Positions 51,384-62,700 of a stretch of DNA of 64,000 bases are shown here, piece by piece. Both the position numbers and the translations under genes were made by a program. Numbering within the stretch: position 1 is the first letter of the stretch; each line of letters starts with the position of its first letter. A model generated the notes under the pieces. That model had not been told where the DNA came from and ran no database searches. It worked only from the letters and a program-made list of their open reading frames with translations. The DNA lies in contig NC_054687.1 in assembly GCF_011074885.1 (NCBI RefSeq), positions 992,001 to 1,056,000 of the forward strand, given 5' to 3'. The DNA is from Brettanomyces bruxellensis. Taxonomy: Eukaryota > Ascomycota > Pichiomycetes > Pichiales > Pichiaceae.

Positions 51384-54322
51384 TTAACTTCTATGTTTGA
51401 ACCACTTTCTGAAAATGTTTCCCTTACCGTGATGATGATGATTCTGTATCTCGTCTTCAGTCTGTGGAGTGACCTTGGAAAGTGAAGTAAGCAGCCCAAT
51501 CAACTGATGGTCCTCTTCCATTGACAAATCGGGGTTGTGCAGAACAAATTGATCATTCAGAATAACATCATCTTCGGTCAGTCGAACAGACCTTATAATG
51601 GATGAAATAAACATCCTCCAGTTCTTTTCGTCAAATGCTTCAGGTGTCTCTGCCCTCTTTAACACACGTTCAAGGCTTTGAACTTTCTCCATTATGTGCA
51701 CAGCTTGATCTGTAAGTTCTTTCATGGAAAAGTCTCGCTTAAACAAAATATTGCTGAACTCTTCGTCATTATCATCCAAAAGATTCTTCAAGAAATCACC
51801 AGTTCCAAGTCCTGAGACATCAACTCCAAGAAGGGCACTGTCATTATCGGTCTGCGGATTTGTGTCCGTACTCTTGCTCTCAGAGCCATTTTCCTTCACC
51901 TCATTATACAAGATCTGGCATAACTTTGTCAGATTCAGATACTTATCTATGAGGTAAGGCATGGTTGGAAGCTCGTTGAGAATTTCCTCGGATGTATTCA
52001 ACTTCAATCTATCCTTTGAATTCGAGAGATCTAATACCTTTTCATTGAAATCCATCTTACAACCAGTGACACGATCATAGTATGCGACAATTTCATCCTT
52101 GTGGTTGTCTATGAAATCTGTATTAAGCCTCATTAGCGATGGGTCCTTGTGTGGTTTGAACTCTGACCTGTTAGCAAACACCATAAGAACTTTGGCAATC
52201 AAAGTCAAGCTTCTGGAAATATTCGCATTATGATATCCTCTAGTAAGGTTAAACAACTGCGGATTCATAATTGCCGGACATAAAAATCGAAGAAATATGA
52301 ACGCTGTCAAAGCATTAAGTGGGGTCTCCGAATCATTTGGATCAACTGATAATTCAACATTTCTCCTCAAGTTCTTCCATTCATCTCTGATTTCTCTAGG
52401 CAGATCATTTGACGTCGTGTATATTTTTTCCCACAATATCTCCACATATCCAAGAAGGTTTTTATAGTTCTCCTCATAATCATCTGGGCAAGTCTTTGGA
52501 TCGCAAACGCAATTCTTATTTTCAGAAACAACCTTTTGAATAAATGGCCCGAGCATTTTCTCTAAATATTCTTGACCAACACGAATGTCATACTTCTCCA
52601 AAGCTTTAGAAAGAATCGAATTGCCTCTGAAAATTGTATTGAAAGCACGTGATGGCGTCTTGGAAACACCGGAAACGTTTGAATCGGCGCCGGAAACAGT
52701 TGAGGATGAAATACTCTCGCTTATTCGATGGGTCCGAGTTATGGAATCAATAGATGCTAATTCTTGTCTCATGAGGGTGTCAAAAAATTCACGTTCTTTA
52801 TGTAATGTCTGGAAAACATCCAACATCATGATGGACCAAGGCTCAAGATGTGATGAATCAACTAAGGGCGAGATGAATTGCACCAACTTACTAATGTCCA
52901 TGTTCAAAAGCATTTTCTCCAAGACCTTGTAGTTCTTGTACGGCAGAATATGAACTTCATCTGTGGATAAATTAATAGTTAATTGACCAATGACGTTGCT
53001 TTCGGAATCGAAAATCGGACTTTCGTCAGAAACTGGTCACTCTCAAAGAAATTCGGAGTAATAAAGCACTCCCCCACAATACCATCTTTATTGACACCTT
53101 CTACATCATAGTAGTCTGCGCTTTTGGAAGTCTTCAAAAGAATTTTGAAATAATCAGATCCACATGGAAGCGAAAGATTCAAACTTTCCTTCCAAAAGCA
53201 ATTAGAAATTTCTGATGCCTTGACAACAGATGTTTTGAACCAAGGAGCTCCCCACATAACAAGCTCACAGTATATATTTGGATGCTCTTTACAGATGGTA
53301 TCATCCTCAAATGTTGCTTCCAAAATTTCAAGATTGACGTTTCTAACCAGACGTAACTTCTTCTCGTATAATGTGTTACCAACGTATTCCAGTGCTGTAA
53401 CAGACTTCAGTGCCACATACCAATCTTCAAGATCTATGCAAAGGTCAAAATCGAGCAAAACACGCGATGCTGAAGACAAACGCTTTGTTTCAGAACTATT
53501 TGCACCTTTGGGAGGAATCAAAAAGCTGCCATTTGACATAAAATCATCCGAAACACCATGCAGCACTCTCAACTCGTTGATGACTCCAACAAACAAGACG
53601 TTATTTGTCTGAACAACGGAACTGTGGACCTTTCGAACCTCAGATGAAAAAAGAGAAGCAACATTTATTGAATAAATGGCAGAACCATCAGTTTCACAGA
53701 GCAAAGTAAGAATACCGTTCGGCATTAAATGTCCAATAGCAGTAAACCAACCTTCCTCTACATCAGACTCGGAATCTATAGGGTAAGAAGACATCTTTGG
53801 CAGTCTACTATCAACAGCAACCTTCTTATTACTAGGTAAAGGTCCGTAGACTTTGAATCTACAAATCAAAACATCATTGGCCTGCAGATGCTTATCATAG
53901 ACTATTGATCGTGAAAAATTCCACTTGGAAATAAGTCCTTTCGGCTTTAAATTTTGCCATGACATAAGACAGGCAAGCAAATCGGAGTAAACCTTATATG
54001 ATGGTAAGCGGAAATACAGCACCTTCTGTGTCGTGATGCCTAGTTTCAAAATGAGGTGGCCTGGAAATGTTCCAACAATGCATTGCTGTACATTTGGGAC
54101 AATCACTGCCGAATCATGAGCTCTGAGCTCACCTTTTGAATTGATTTCAAGAGGCATTTTCTTCCAGTCACCCAAATCTTTATTAGGTGAGTTGGGGTCA
54201 AAGCTATATGCCCAGCTTACATCATCGCAATCAAATTCTCCGTGAGATTTGATCATATTATTTTCAAGCACTGAAATTGCCAGTGACCGAGGCGCCGGTA
54301 TAGATGGAACATTTGGGGTCAT
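51384..54322 (-). CDS. BUD2: Bud2-type Ras GTPase-activating protein, with one frameshift
   Basis: Two overlapping frames that together make about 980 codons, near the length of S. cerevisiae Bud2. The first (54322-52979) begins MTPNVPSIPAPRS and contains a C2-like domain near its end (YCELVMWGAPWFKTSVVKA, YFKILLKTS). The second (about 53018-51384) carries the RasGAP domain with FLRFLCPAIMNPQLFNL and a charged tail. The frames join around 53018, where one base appears missing in a run of C (minus-strand GTCCGATTTTCG): with one more C the reading would pass straight from ...FLTKV to PIFDSES. Bud2 activates hydrolysis by Rsr1/Bud1 at the incipient bud site. Either a recent mutation or a sequencing error; both halves are otherwise intact. 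Confidence 0.85.
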
Positions 54323-54535
54323 ATTTGATATTAAAGTAGATTTGGAAGAAACAAATCTAACCAATTAGTAGCAAGCAAACTTATTGTAAGCTATTGCAAA
54401 AGCGTAGGGATACAATGCGATCGGATTAATTGCTTTGCAAAAATAAGCTTAAAAGTTAATTTTTCTTTTGGATATGAAAAGTCTGCGATAAGGAGTACAC
54501 CAACAAATTGGCTTTAATTTCTTTGTTTCTGGAAA

Positions 54536-54820
54536 TTATTGATCGGTATCCTGGAAAAGTCCTCTCCAGCTGTAAAATGGATATTCTATTTCTAAAATAG
54601 ATGACTGCTGAGATCTTGTAAATACGGAATAAGATGAACTTCGAGCGCTCGAATCAACTATATCAGCAAAAAAGAACGTAAACTCAATCAATGACCACAA
54701 CGACAACACAGAAAAAACACACCAAACGAAGGGTAAGTGATCACAAAATCTTGATAAGGCAAAGACGGTTAGAAATATTATCAAATAGGACGGTTGAATA
54801 CGACGAGCCAAGTAAAATAT
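54536..54820 (-). CDS. Possible last exon of a small membrane protein
   Basis: An open frame of 95 codons follows directly on a good splice acceptor (minus-strand TTTCTTTCTTTTAG ending at 54821). There is no ATG at its start: it begins ATATTTTACTTGGCTCG, reading IFYLARRIQPSYLIIFL. The first 55 residues form two hydrophobic segments; the rest is Ser-rich and ends in an aromatic, acidic sequence. I found no convincing upstream exon or branch point and do not recognise the family. It may be the 3' exon of a short membrane protein or a chance open frame. Confidence 0.3.
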   Translation of the reverse strand: MFYLARRIQPSYLIIFLTVFALSRFCDHLPFVWCVFSVLSLWSLIEFTFFFADIVDSSARSSSYSVFTRSQQSSILEIEYPFYSWRGLFQDTDQ

Positions 54821-56029
54821 CTAAAAGAAAGAAAGAGAATAAAATGGAAAAATGTGAAATGTAGAAAAAATGCAAGATTATAGGTAAGAAATTGACGGGA
54901 TATTCAATTGGTCATCACTTCCATAATATGTACTAAATATATCGGGACAAATTCAATTAAAAGCAGAATTTCTTTTAGTCTCTCATTTTGAATTTTTTAT
55001 TTTTCTTTTCACCGTACATTTTAAGTGTTAGTGCAGACATATTGTGAACTACAAGCAGAAAAGCGCTTTTTATTTTTTTTTTTGTGGGAAATTATCGCTC
55101 ATTCTCTGAGGGTATGGTGAAGTCCGAAAGCTTGAAAAGAAGATCCCAATTTATTTAATATGTTTTCTCTTCAAAGTGTGATGCTTCTGAAACTCCCCAA
55201 AGTCGTTTAATGATCATAACTAATACCTACCTGCACTTATTGCTTAAATCGGTAAGCATTCATCTTTTATTTTTTTCCTTATCACTAACTGGAATTCACC
55301 CCGGGCCAGGAATTGGAATGTTTAAAGAAAAAAAGTAGTGAAACAAAAAAATCTTTGGCTCACGCAGTAGAAAGCATTCCTATGTAATTTAGAGAGTGGA
55401 GTATGCGTCTATCCCGGGGAAAAAAATATATATATATTTCAACCCACTTCGCGGCAAGTGTGTTGCCGGCTTTTTTTATCATGCCGATTAGTAGGAATAA
55501 GTTCTTCATAGGCCGCAGACTATTATTTAATATTTGGTGCAACTTAATAGGGAACACATTGGCATGTTCAGATCCACTCTCAAGAAATTTCGAAAAGAAA
55601 ATTCAAACAAATACCTCTACAAAGGTATTTATTTACCTTTAGATTGTTATAAATGAAACAGAAAAGGTATGGATGGGCGTGATCCTCTCACAATTAAGTA
55701 TAACACGTCTTTTCTCCTTGGAGTGTTTTAATGTTAAAATTCTCAGAGCACTTTCGTTTTGCTATTGACATAAATCGACATAAATATAATTGATTTTTGC
55801 CATATTAAATGCATGCTTATTTTGGTATCTTAATAGTGTAGTATGCAGATGTATATGATCTGCCCAATAAAATCACTACATCAATTTTTGTTTCTAACCT
55901 TTATTTTTAAAAAAACTACTGAGTTAACTACTATTATATTACAAATATAAGTTTAACAAGCTATCAGCTCAACTTTTTCTATGCAATGAATGTACCTTTA
56001 AATGTTTATTCATTGATAACTCCCTTTGC

Positions 56030-56160
56030 ATTAAAGTTGATTTGGTTTCAAATGTAACCCCTATTACTTTGTGAAGTTTATCGTTTACTAGTATATTCAA
56101 TGACTTGAAGTCTAATGAAAATAGGATACAAAGTAAAATGGGCAGATAAGAAAGCAAAAA
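56030..56160 (+). repeat. Dispersed repeat family, copy E (partial)
   Basis: Resembles the 5' portion of the next copy: TTGGTTTCAAATGTAACCCC-TATTACTTTGTGAAGTTT and then TTACTAGTAT-TTCAATGA, followed by AAAGTAAAATG. It lies directly upstream of copy C in the same orientation. Confidence 0.55.
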
Positions 56161-56209
56161 AGGGATTAGTAAAAAGGAAATGTTCGGGTCCGGGTAGAAC
56201 CTCCATGTA

Positions 56210-56475
56210 ATAGTTTTATTTAATTGGTTTAAGTGTGACGCCGATTACTTTCTGAAGTTTTTGTTATAACTAGTATTGAGTGTTTTTAAGGCTAAACAAA
56301 GGAAAAGTATAAAAGTAAAAGAACTAAGTAAGAAGGTAAAATGAACTGGATAAAAAGGGGAAAATGCACATGTTTAAATACCTTTGATCCTTATGAGCGA
56401 GGTTTTCTTGACCATAAACAAGGCAGGGCAGCTTTATGTAGACGCGACTCTCGACGCATCTATTACATGCGTGTG
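56210..56475 (+). repeat. Dispersed repeat family, copy C
   Basis: Runs from TTAATTGGTTTAAGTGTGAC to GACGCATCTATTACAT and is the best match to copy B (minus strand, 29480-29750). Both copies share a short ATGAAC...GGAAAATGCACATG open frame, but substitutions between them are mostly replacements, so coding is doubtful. LTR-like or other transposon remnant. Confidence 0.8.
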
Positions 56476-57241
56476 ATAGTCTTATATAGAAATTACTATG
56501 ATCCAATTAACACACTTACCTTTGATTAAACGGGAAACTAATTTGAAGATATATGTATATACAAGATGATTTGTTTGGACTGGAAGTTTTCTTTGTCGTA
56601 GAAGAAACACTCCTTTATGTTGTTCACATCATTAATTTTTACTTAACTTTCTGTATTATCTAACGCACACAACTTGTATCCAATCGTTGACTTTCCAGTA
56701 CACACAATGGTTTAAATTTGGCAAAAAAATTACTGCTACTATTCATTACTAAATTAGAAGAAATAAAATCATGTCCGATATCATGCTGATATATCAAATA
56801 AAATCACTTCGAAACTTTCAGAAAGACATTATTTAATCCCCAAAATTACTATTTCTTGAAGACTCAGGTATTAAAATTGATCGCAGCATCAATGAATTTA
56901 ATTTTCACCACAAACAAATAACTGTAAATGGTAAAGATCAGAATTCAAATACGTACATAATTTTAATTTTTAGTTTGGTAAACTAATAAAGTAAATTCTT
57001 GTTGAAAATCTGACCTCAATTTACTTATGTATGAATGTGCACGTATTTCTACTAAACTAACTATTTCATTCTCATTTTATTAAGTAATTTTTTTCCCTTG
57101 GCACATTTTAAAGCTAAAGTAAAAAAAAAAACTTCATTGAAGATTTTGATGCGTGTGGATCAATTGACGCGTCTTTACGTATTAGGAACAGATTCGTTAT
57201 TGTTGCGAAAATCCCAGAAGCACACACAAATCTTTGGGAAT

Positions 57242-57498
57242 CGATGCAACACAGAGAATCCCACTTGCGAAAAGGGGTATTTGAGTTTTGCTAAACTATA
57301 ATACGTAACCAATACTTCCTTTTTCTTGAAAAAGTTGAAGGAAGACAAGCTAAAATAATTTAACTTAAATTGATTTTAATTCATTACTTAAATACATTAT
57401 AAGTTGACTGTCCAGATTTAGTATCATTATTGATTGTTAGTTCTGTGAGCTATAATCTAACACTCAACATACCATCCTTACACAAATTAATTTGCTTC
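57242..57498 (-). repeat. Inverted duplication, arm 2
   Basis: Reverse complement matches 45822-46103 (see that entry). The two arms lie about 11 kb apart in opposite orientation, flanking the EMP24-MAS1-SEC14-BUD2 segment. Confidence 0.8.
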
Positions 57499-57725
57499 GC
57501 ATAAAAATTGTAGGCATGATTCGCTAAAACATCTATCTATCTATCTCTTTTTGTCTGAAAAAAAATTGCGGAGAATCCAGAGTGAAAATCTTATCCTAAT
57601 AACGCCGACGTAAAGATAACGAATAATCATACTTATATCCGTTTATTTACACATCAGCAATCTTTACCCGCTTTCCACGGATTAAAACAAATCATATGGC
57701 ATCAGTTGCAAGCTGAAATATAACC

Positions 57726-58646
57726 ATGGGTGTGAGTACATTACAGAACGGTGCTTTCTTGCTTTATACGACTTAGCTATCATCATCTCTACTAACATGT
57801 ACTTAGAATGACGGAGGAACGATTCCTTCAAGGAAAGAGATATTGAACTTTACACAGAGAAAACTTGGAGGGGTTTTAGCCAAAAGCGATGTTAGCAAGA
57901 AGGAGAGAGAACTTTGGAAGTTGGCCGGTGCCTTTGGGTATTGTCAACTATCACATAAGAGGTTATCCAAACCAATAGTATCCGATTATATGGGGAGGCT
58001 GTTCAACAAGGAAGACGCTATTCTCTATCTTATAGCAAAGAGGAAGAGGAAGAAGGCAAGGAAAAGTAAAAAATCAAAAGAGTTGAAAGATGGATCGGAT
58101 GAAAAAAAGAGGCACAATGCAAAGGAAGATACTTCGGAGGACTCAGACCCGTTTCCGCATCTCAGAACGATGAAAGATCTTGTGGAGTTAAACATAGAAT
58201 ACAATGAGCATGATGGTACTGTGAAATGTCCCTTAAGTGGCAAGGTTTTTCATTTGAGAAGTGAGAAAGATAACGATATCAACCAACTTCAACTTTGCTA
58301 CTTGGTTCCCTGTGGTTGTACTGTTGGAAAGGAGATACTTGATCAGTATCTGGACGTTGAGTACAAAAAGGCACACGTATCAGCCAACAAACGGAAGTCA
58401 AGGTGCTACGTAAAGATGAGGTGTCCCGTTTGTGGCTCTGTTACATGTGGCGGTGATATTGTTGATATAAATACCCGGGATAATACTGAAAAGGAGAGGC
58501 TAGCGGAACGAATGAGAGATCTGGAAGATTCCGGACTCACACATTCTTTGAAGCCGCAAAGGAAGGCAAGTGATGGGCACACGAAAAGAAAGGGTGATCC
58601 TAAAGATAACATTAAGAAAGATGCGAAAAAGCAGAAGCTGATATAA
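57726..58646 (+). CDS. RTF2: Rtf2-family replication termination factor, 6-nt first exon
   Basis: Exon 1 is just ATGGGT (57726-57731); exon 2 runs 57807-58646, giving 281 residues beginning MGNDGGTIPSRKEIL, the family's standard N-terminus, which no unspliced start provides. Then come YCQLSHKRLSKPIVSDYMGRLFNKED, a lysine-rich insert (about 75-110), CPLSGKVF, CGCTVGKEIL and CPVCGS with DIVDIN, forming the degenerate C2HC2 RING-like fold of Rtf2. A basic tail (KKDAKKQKLI) may be a nuclear localisation signal. In S. pombe, Rtf2 stabilises forks at site-specific barriers and affects splicing; S. cerevisiae is generally considered to lack it. Strong assignment. Confidence 0.92.
57732..57806 (+). 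other. RTF2: RTF2 intron
   Basis: GTGAGT donor at 57732, TACTAAC at about 57790-57796, ACTTAG acceptor ending at 57806. 75 nt. Splicing joins GGT to AAT and restores the conserved Rtf2 N-terminus. Confidence 0.9.
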
Positions 58647-59190
58647 TTTGACGTTGGAAGAAATGTATTCGCTGAAAAATTCTTCGTGAATATGTTTATC
58701 TCATCTGCTCGATGGCTTGCGGAAAGCCGGTCTCGATTGTACGCTGGAAATATATATATTTTTTCCACTGTACTGGATTGTACAAAATGTATATTCATAG
58801 ATAAATAATAAATAGATGGATAGATATACTATTGTTCAATAAATCCGAAACAGACATATTGAATTGCCGTCACTATTCGGGACTCCGTAGTGGTATCGCA
58901 TGCGATCAGACTGTGAACGGTGCATAACTAAAATGAAAAATTCCACCATTACTATTCTTCCTATTCAAAACCAAAGTTAAAGTTATATACAGGCGAAATC
59001 TCCGCAAAAGGAAGAACTAATACTTAATAAGAAACCTAACATCGCAAACTCCCTGAAAAACAACAAACACATTATGCTCCATATTCTCCAACGAGCATTT
59101 ACCTTTTACCACATAACAATGACTAGTTTCAGAGAGCATACATAAATCGTATAAAAAGATCTCTGTATCCTCGCCGTACTATCATACTGC
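58647..59190. other. Convergent intergenic region between RTF2 and COX14
   Basis: 544 bp with AT-rich stretches; the 3' ends of both genes lie here. No credible gene. Confidence 0.4.
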
Positions 59191-59415
59191 TTATTGAGAG
59201 GGGCTCTGCTTACTCTCTTCCAGCTGCTGCTGCTTGGAAATAGCTTCCCGTCTCTTCTGTTCAATTGCTATCCTTCTTTTATTTTCCTTTCCTGTTGATG
59301 CAATATTATACACAATAGCCCCTGTCATATACAATGTAAAGCCAACCAATGAAAGAACCGTCACTCTGTGTGCGATATCTGTAGCTCTTGTGTACCATGG
59401 ATATGCCTTGGCCAT
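59191..59415 (-). CDS. COX14: Cox14, cytochrome c oxidase assembly protein
   Basis: 74 residues: MAKAYPWYTRATDIAHRVTV, then one membrane segment (LVGFTLYMTGAIVYNI) and a charged Gln/Lys-rich tail. The WYTR-x-TD-x-xHR-x-TV-x-xLVG pattern is that of fungal Cox14, a mitochondrial inner-membrane protein that binds newly made Cox1 and couples its translation to assembly through Mss51. Size matches the S. cerevisiae protein (about 70 residues). It is the second respiratory-assembly gene in this window, after CBP4, but far away and probably unrelated in regulation. Confidence 0.9.
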   Translation of the reverse strand: MAKAYPWYTRATDIAHRVTVLSLVGFTLYMTGAIVYNIASTGKENKRRIAIEQKRREAISKQQQLEESKQSPSQ

Positions 59416-59740
59416 TTTGAAATATACGCAAACTTAATCCAATTCTTTTTATGATGGAATTGATCAAACTTTCTACGATGTAGGATTCATGTCTTCTAGC
59501 TAAAGGATACACCCTAAAAAATTGAAGACTATCCTAATTTTCTCTCCTTTGCTCAAATCCAAAATTTACTTCATTTTACTTCTTGCTTACGCGGTGTACG
59601 GTTGTTCACCATAATTTAGTTATTGATCTGTATGTATCTATGTTCTACAAGTTAAACCAGACATGGCCAAAAGTAAATCTGTAATTGTTACGTGAGTCTA
59701 AAATAATAACAAAAACTCCAAAAAGCTGAATGTTAAAAGG
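59416..59740. other. COX14: Intergenic region, COX14 promoter
   Basis: 325 bp between COX14 and the 3' end of NUD1, both minus strand. No gene seen. Confidence 0.4.
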
Positions 59741-62700
59741 TCACCGTCTTTGCTTTAAAAACTGATGGTATTCATGCGTACGGCGCTTACTCGTTATTTT
59801 TAGGCCATCTAGGCAACGAATATTATGAAACCACACAATAAGTCCAGTCTGGTATATTTTCTTCTGCTTTGATGTAATTCCAGGCTGCTTTTTATCGAAT
59901 TGGGCATCTTTTTCATGCCAGCGTAGTAATTCATCTGTGGAATATAACTTTTCGTACTCAACAGAAAAGGCCTCAATATCATCAAAATCCTTTAAATTCA
60001 GTACAGTACTTTCATCTACGAAACTTCCATCATTAGTGTTGGTCATCGAACTTCTTGCCTCTTCTTCAAAAAGTTGGTTTTTGTCATCCTCATTCCTATC
60101 CTCTGGATCATAAAAGACGTACGGATAGAAACTTTTTGTAACAGGATTGACTCTGAGATCAAAAAGTTGGATGCTGTTTCTTGAAGCCTCAGTATATTCT
60201 ATGATTTCAGACACATCCTCAATCGAGTTTCCTAACATTTTCAATTTACGTAGATGCTTTAAGCCATGCAAACCTCTTAATGTATTCAAGTTGTTGAAAT
60301 TAAGATTTAATGTCACAAGGAGTGGGAAAATTGAGCTAAAGCTAGCAGGTAGGGACGTCAATTGCATTGCAGAGATATTGAGATTTGTTATAGTGGAAAA
60401 CATTCCTCCCCTAGACAAGTCGATTTGTTCAAAGTCAATACTACTTCCTGTAAAGCATGCCTCCTGTAAGTGTGATGAACTTCTTAAACTGTTTTGAATG
60501 ATCTGTGCTCCGGCTGATGAACTTGTGAATCCCTGATATTTGAAGGACACCTTTTCTAAATACTTTCCTATCGAATCAACGAGCCTCGTGTTATTTCTAT
60601 TGAATGACAACCTTTTTAAAAATGGAAACGATTGTAACGATGCTTCTGTGAGTATGTTGGAATTAAGTGAAAGCCGCTTTAAATTTTCATGTCTCACTCC
60701 TTGACAGATGAGCTGTCTAACCTTGTTCCTGTCTGCTGATAAATAAACTAAATTTGGTAAATTCTCTATTCCAATTAAAGAGTTGATTCTATTGTCATCA
60801 AGGATAAGATCTTCTAAAAGCCATAGTTGATAGTTAGAAAAGTCCACCTGCCCGGAAATTTCGTTATTCGAAAGATTGAGATAACGAAGCATTCTGAAGT
60901 TCTCCAAATGATCAATATTCGCAATATTGTTTGAAGCCAAGCTAAGCTTCGTGAGGTTTGTTAAAGGCGCGAGTCCTGAAAGATTTTCAAGATGATTGCC
61001 GTCCAGTTCTAAAACTTGCAAGTTGGTAAACTGGAACGAAGCTAGGTTTGTCAAACTGTTGTCGTTCAGCTTCAAAATCTGAATATCCTGAGGAATTCCT
61101 TCAACATGTGAAATATGATTATGTGAGGCATCCAATAACCAGACATTGGGTGTGAACTTGTTAAGACCGCGTAACTTGTCAAGATTTTTATCGCTAATAT
61201 CAAGCTGCTCTACCAACTCCCAGTCTTCTTGTGGATAAGACTCTGTTATTGCTGAAACCAAGGAATTATTGGTCTGAGAAAAGGAGAGATCAGCCAATGT
61301 TGAATCACTCGGAATCATTTTTCCGTTAGCGGGATACCCTTCAATCTTTTCCTTCCTCATTTCCTGCACTGGTAACTTAAAAGAGACCTCTTGATGCCGT
61401 AAACGAGTGTCGTTACTATGGGGCTTTTTAAGACTGCTTCTTTTCTTGGTGATTGTCTTATGACTTGGAACGTGCAGAGGTTGGTATTCTTCAACTTGTG
61501 GTGAAACCGGCTTTGAAGTTGTAGGTGCCTCGATATCGGATAGACCGCTCAAACTATCCAATTTATCATCTGAAAGGGGATTAGAAGACAGCTTATTGCT
61601 GTTATCAACAGGAGACAACGTATCAGCACCATAAAGCTTTGTGTATTCATCCTTGCTTATATATTTGTTCTGCCTTTTATCGAATACTTTGTCCTTGTAA
61701 TCCTCTGCAGAAATAAAATTCATTCCTGAGTGTGCAATCCTAGCTGGAGATCCAGGGCTGATTTTTCCAGCGTCACCAACTGCTTCATTTAGTTTTATGG
61801 CAGTATCATCAGAATTCACTTTTGTCACAGCATGATTTGTCGATTTTTCATCAGTGGGGACATTGTTTTCCTTTTCTTCTTCAATCTTCGGTATGGAAAC
61901 AGGTTTGTCTGTGTGTCCAAGGTCGCTGTAAGAGATATTTAATTGCTTTTGTAAGAGTTCAAGAGAGGAGGTAACGTTTACATCTTCATCTTCATTTTCG
62001 GTCTTTACTTCAGATATGATTGAGGAAGCATCGTGGGGATCTACCTGCTCGGATGTGGATGCTTTCTTTTTAATTGGTGAATCTAAAAGCACATCCCTAT
62101 TGTTCGCCCCATTTCCATCAAATGTGTAGTCGGAAATTTCACTTCCAGGCCTTGGTAATGGTTTGCCAAACTTCTGCTTGAGATTCCGGAAAATATCATC
62201 ACCGTTTTGATAGTAATTGTTTGCTGAAAAAGTCGTAGCAGAGGGTTCTGAATCGAACTCATCAGCATCAGAAGTAAAATCTTCGGAATATGTAACCGAG
62301 CCTTCCACATTTTGCGTTTCTCTATTCTGTGGAAGTCGATCTGCAGCCTTAGCAACTGCTTTGTTATAAATACTATCTGCGCTCTGTAGAACATTTCTTA
62401 TTCGATCATCATCAACTTCGGAAGCGTCTATATCGCTAGAACTCTCTATGCTAGCCACCTTCCCCTCATCTTTACTTTTCAGATTTTGAATCTGGCTGCT
62501 TCCCTGAGATGGCTTTGATGCTTGTTCTCCATTCACATGACCCAGAATATCCTTGAATTTATCCTTTGTATATGTGTCATGGCGGTCCCAAAAGAGCTTA
62601 AGTGGAGAGCTTGGTGTAAAAGATCCAGATTCTGTGCTTTTATTGTGTTTCTTTGGCTTGTTTGCAAATGTGTCTGGCGGATATTCTTCATGAGCTACTT

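Larger units (their letters stand above)
54323..57725. other. Long intergenic region with repeats and one possible small exon
   Basis: 3.4 kb. Apart from the possible exon at 54536-54820, no gene is supported. It holds two tandem members of the dispersed repeat family (56030-56160 and 56210-56475) and one arm of an inverted duplication (57242-57498). A TCTA microsatellite lies near 57533-57547. The right end is the RTF2 promoter. Confidence 0.45.

Noticed and set aside
57533..57547. TCTA microsatellite as possible CRISPR or structured array
   Set aside because: Only about three and a half short tandem units without spacers; simple slippage repeat in a eukaryotic genome.
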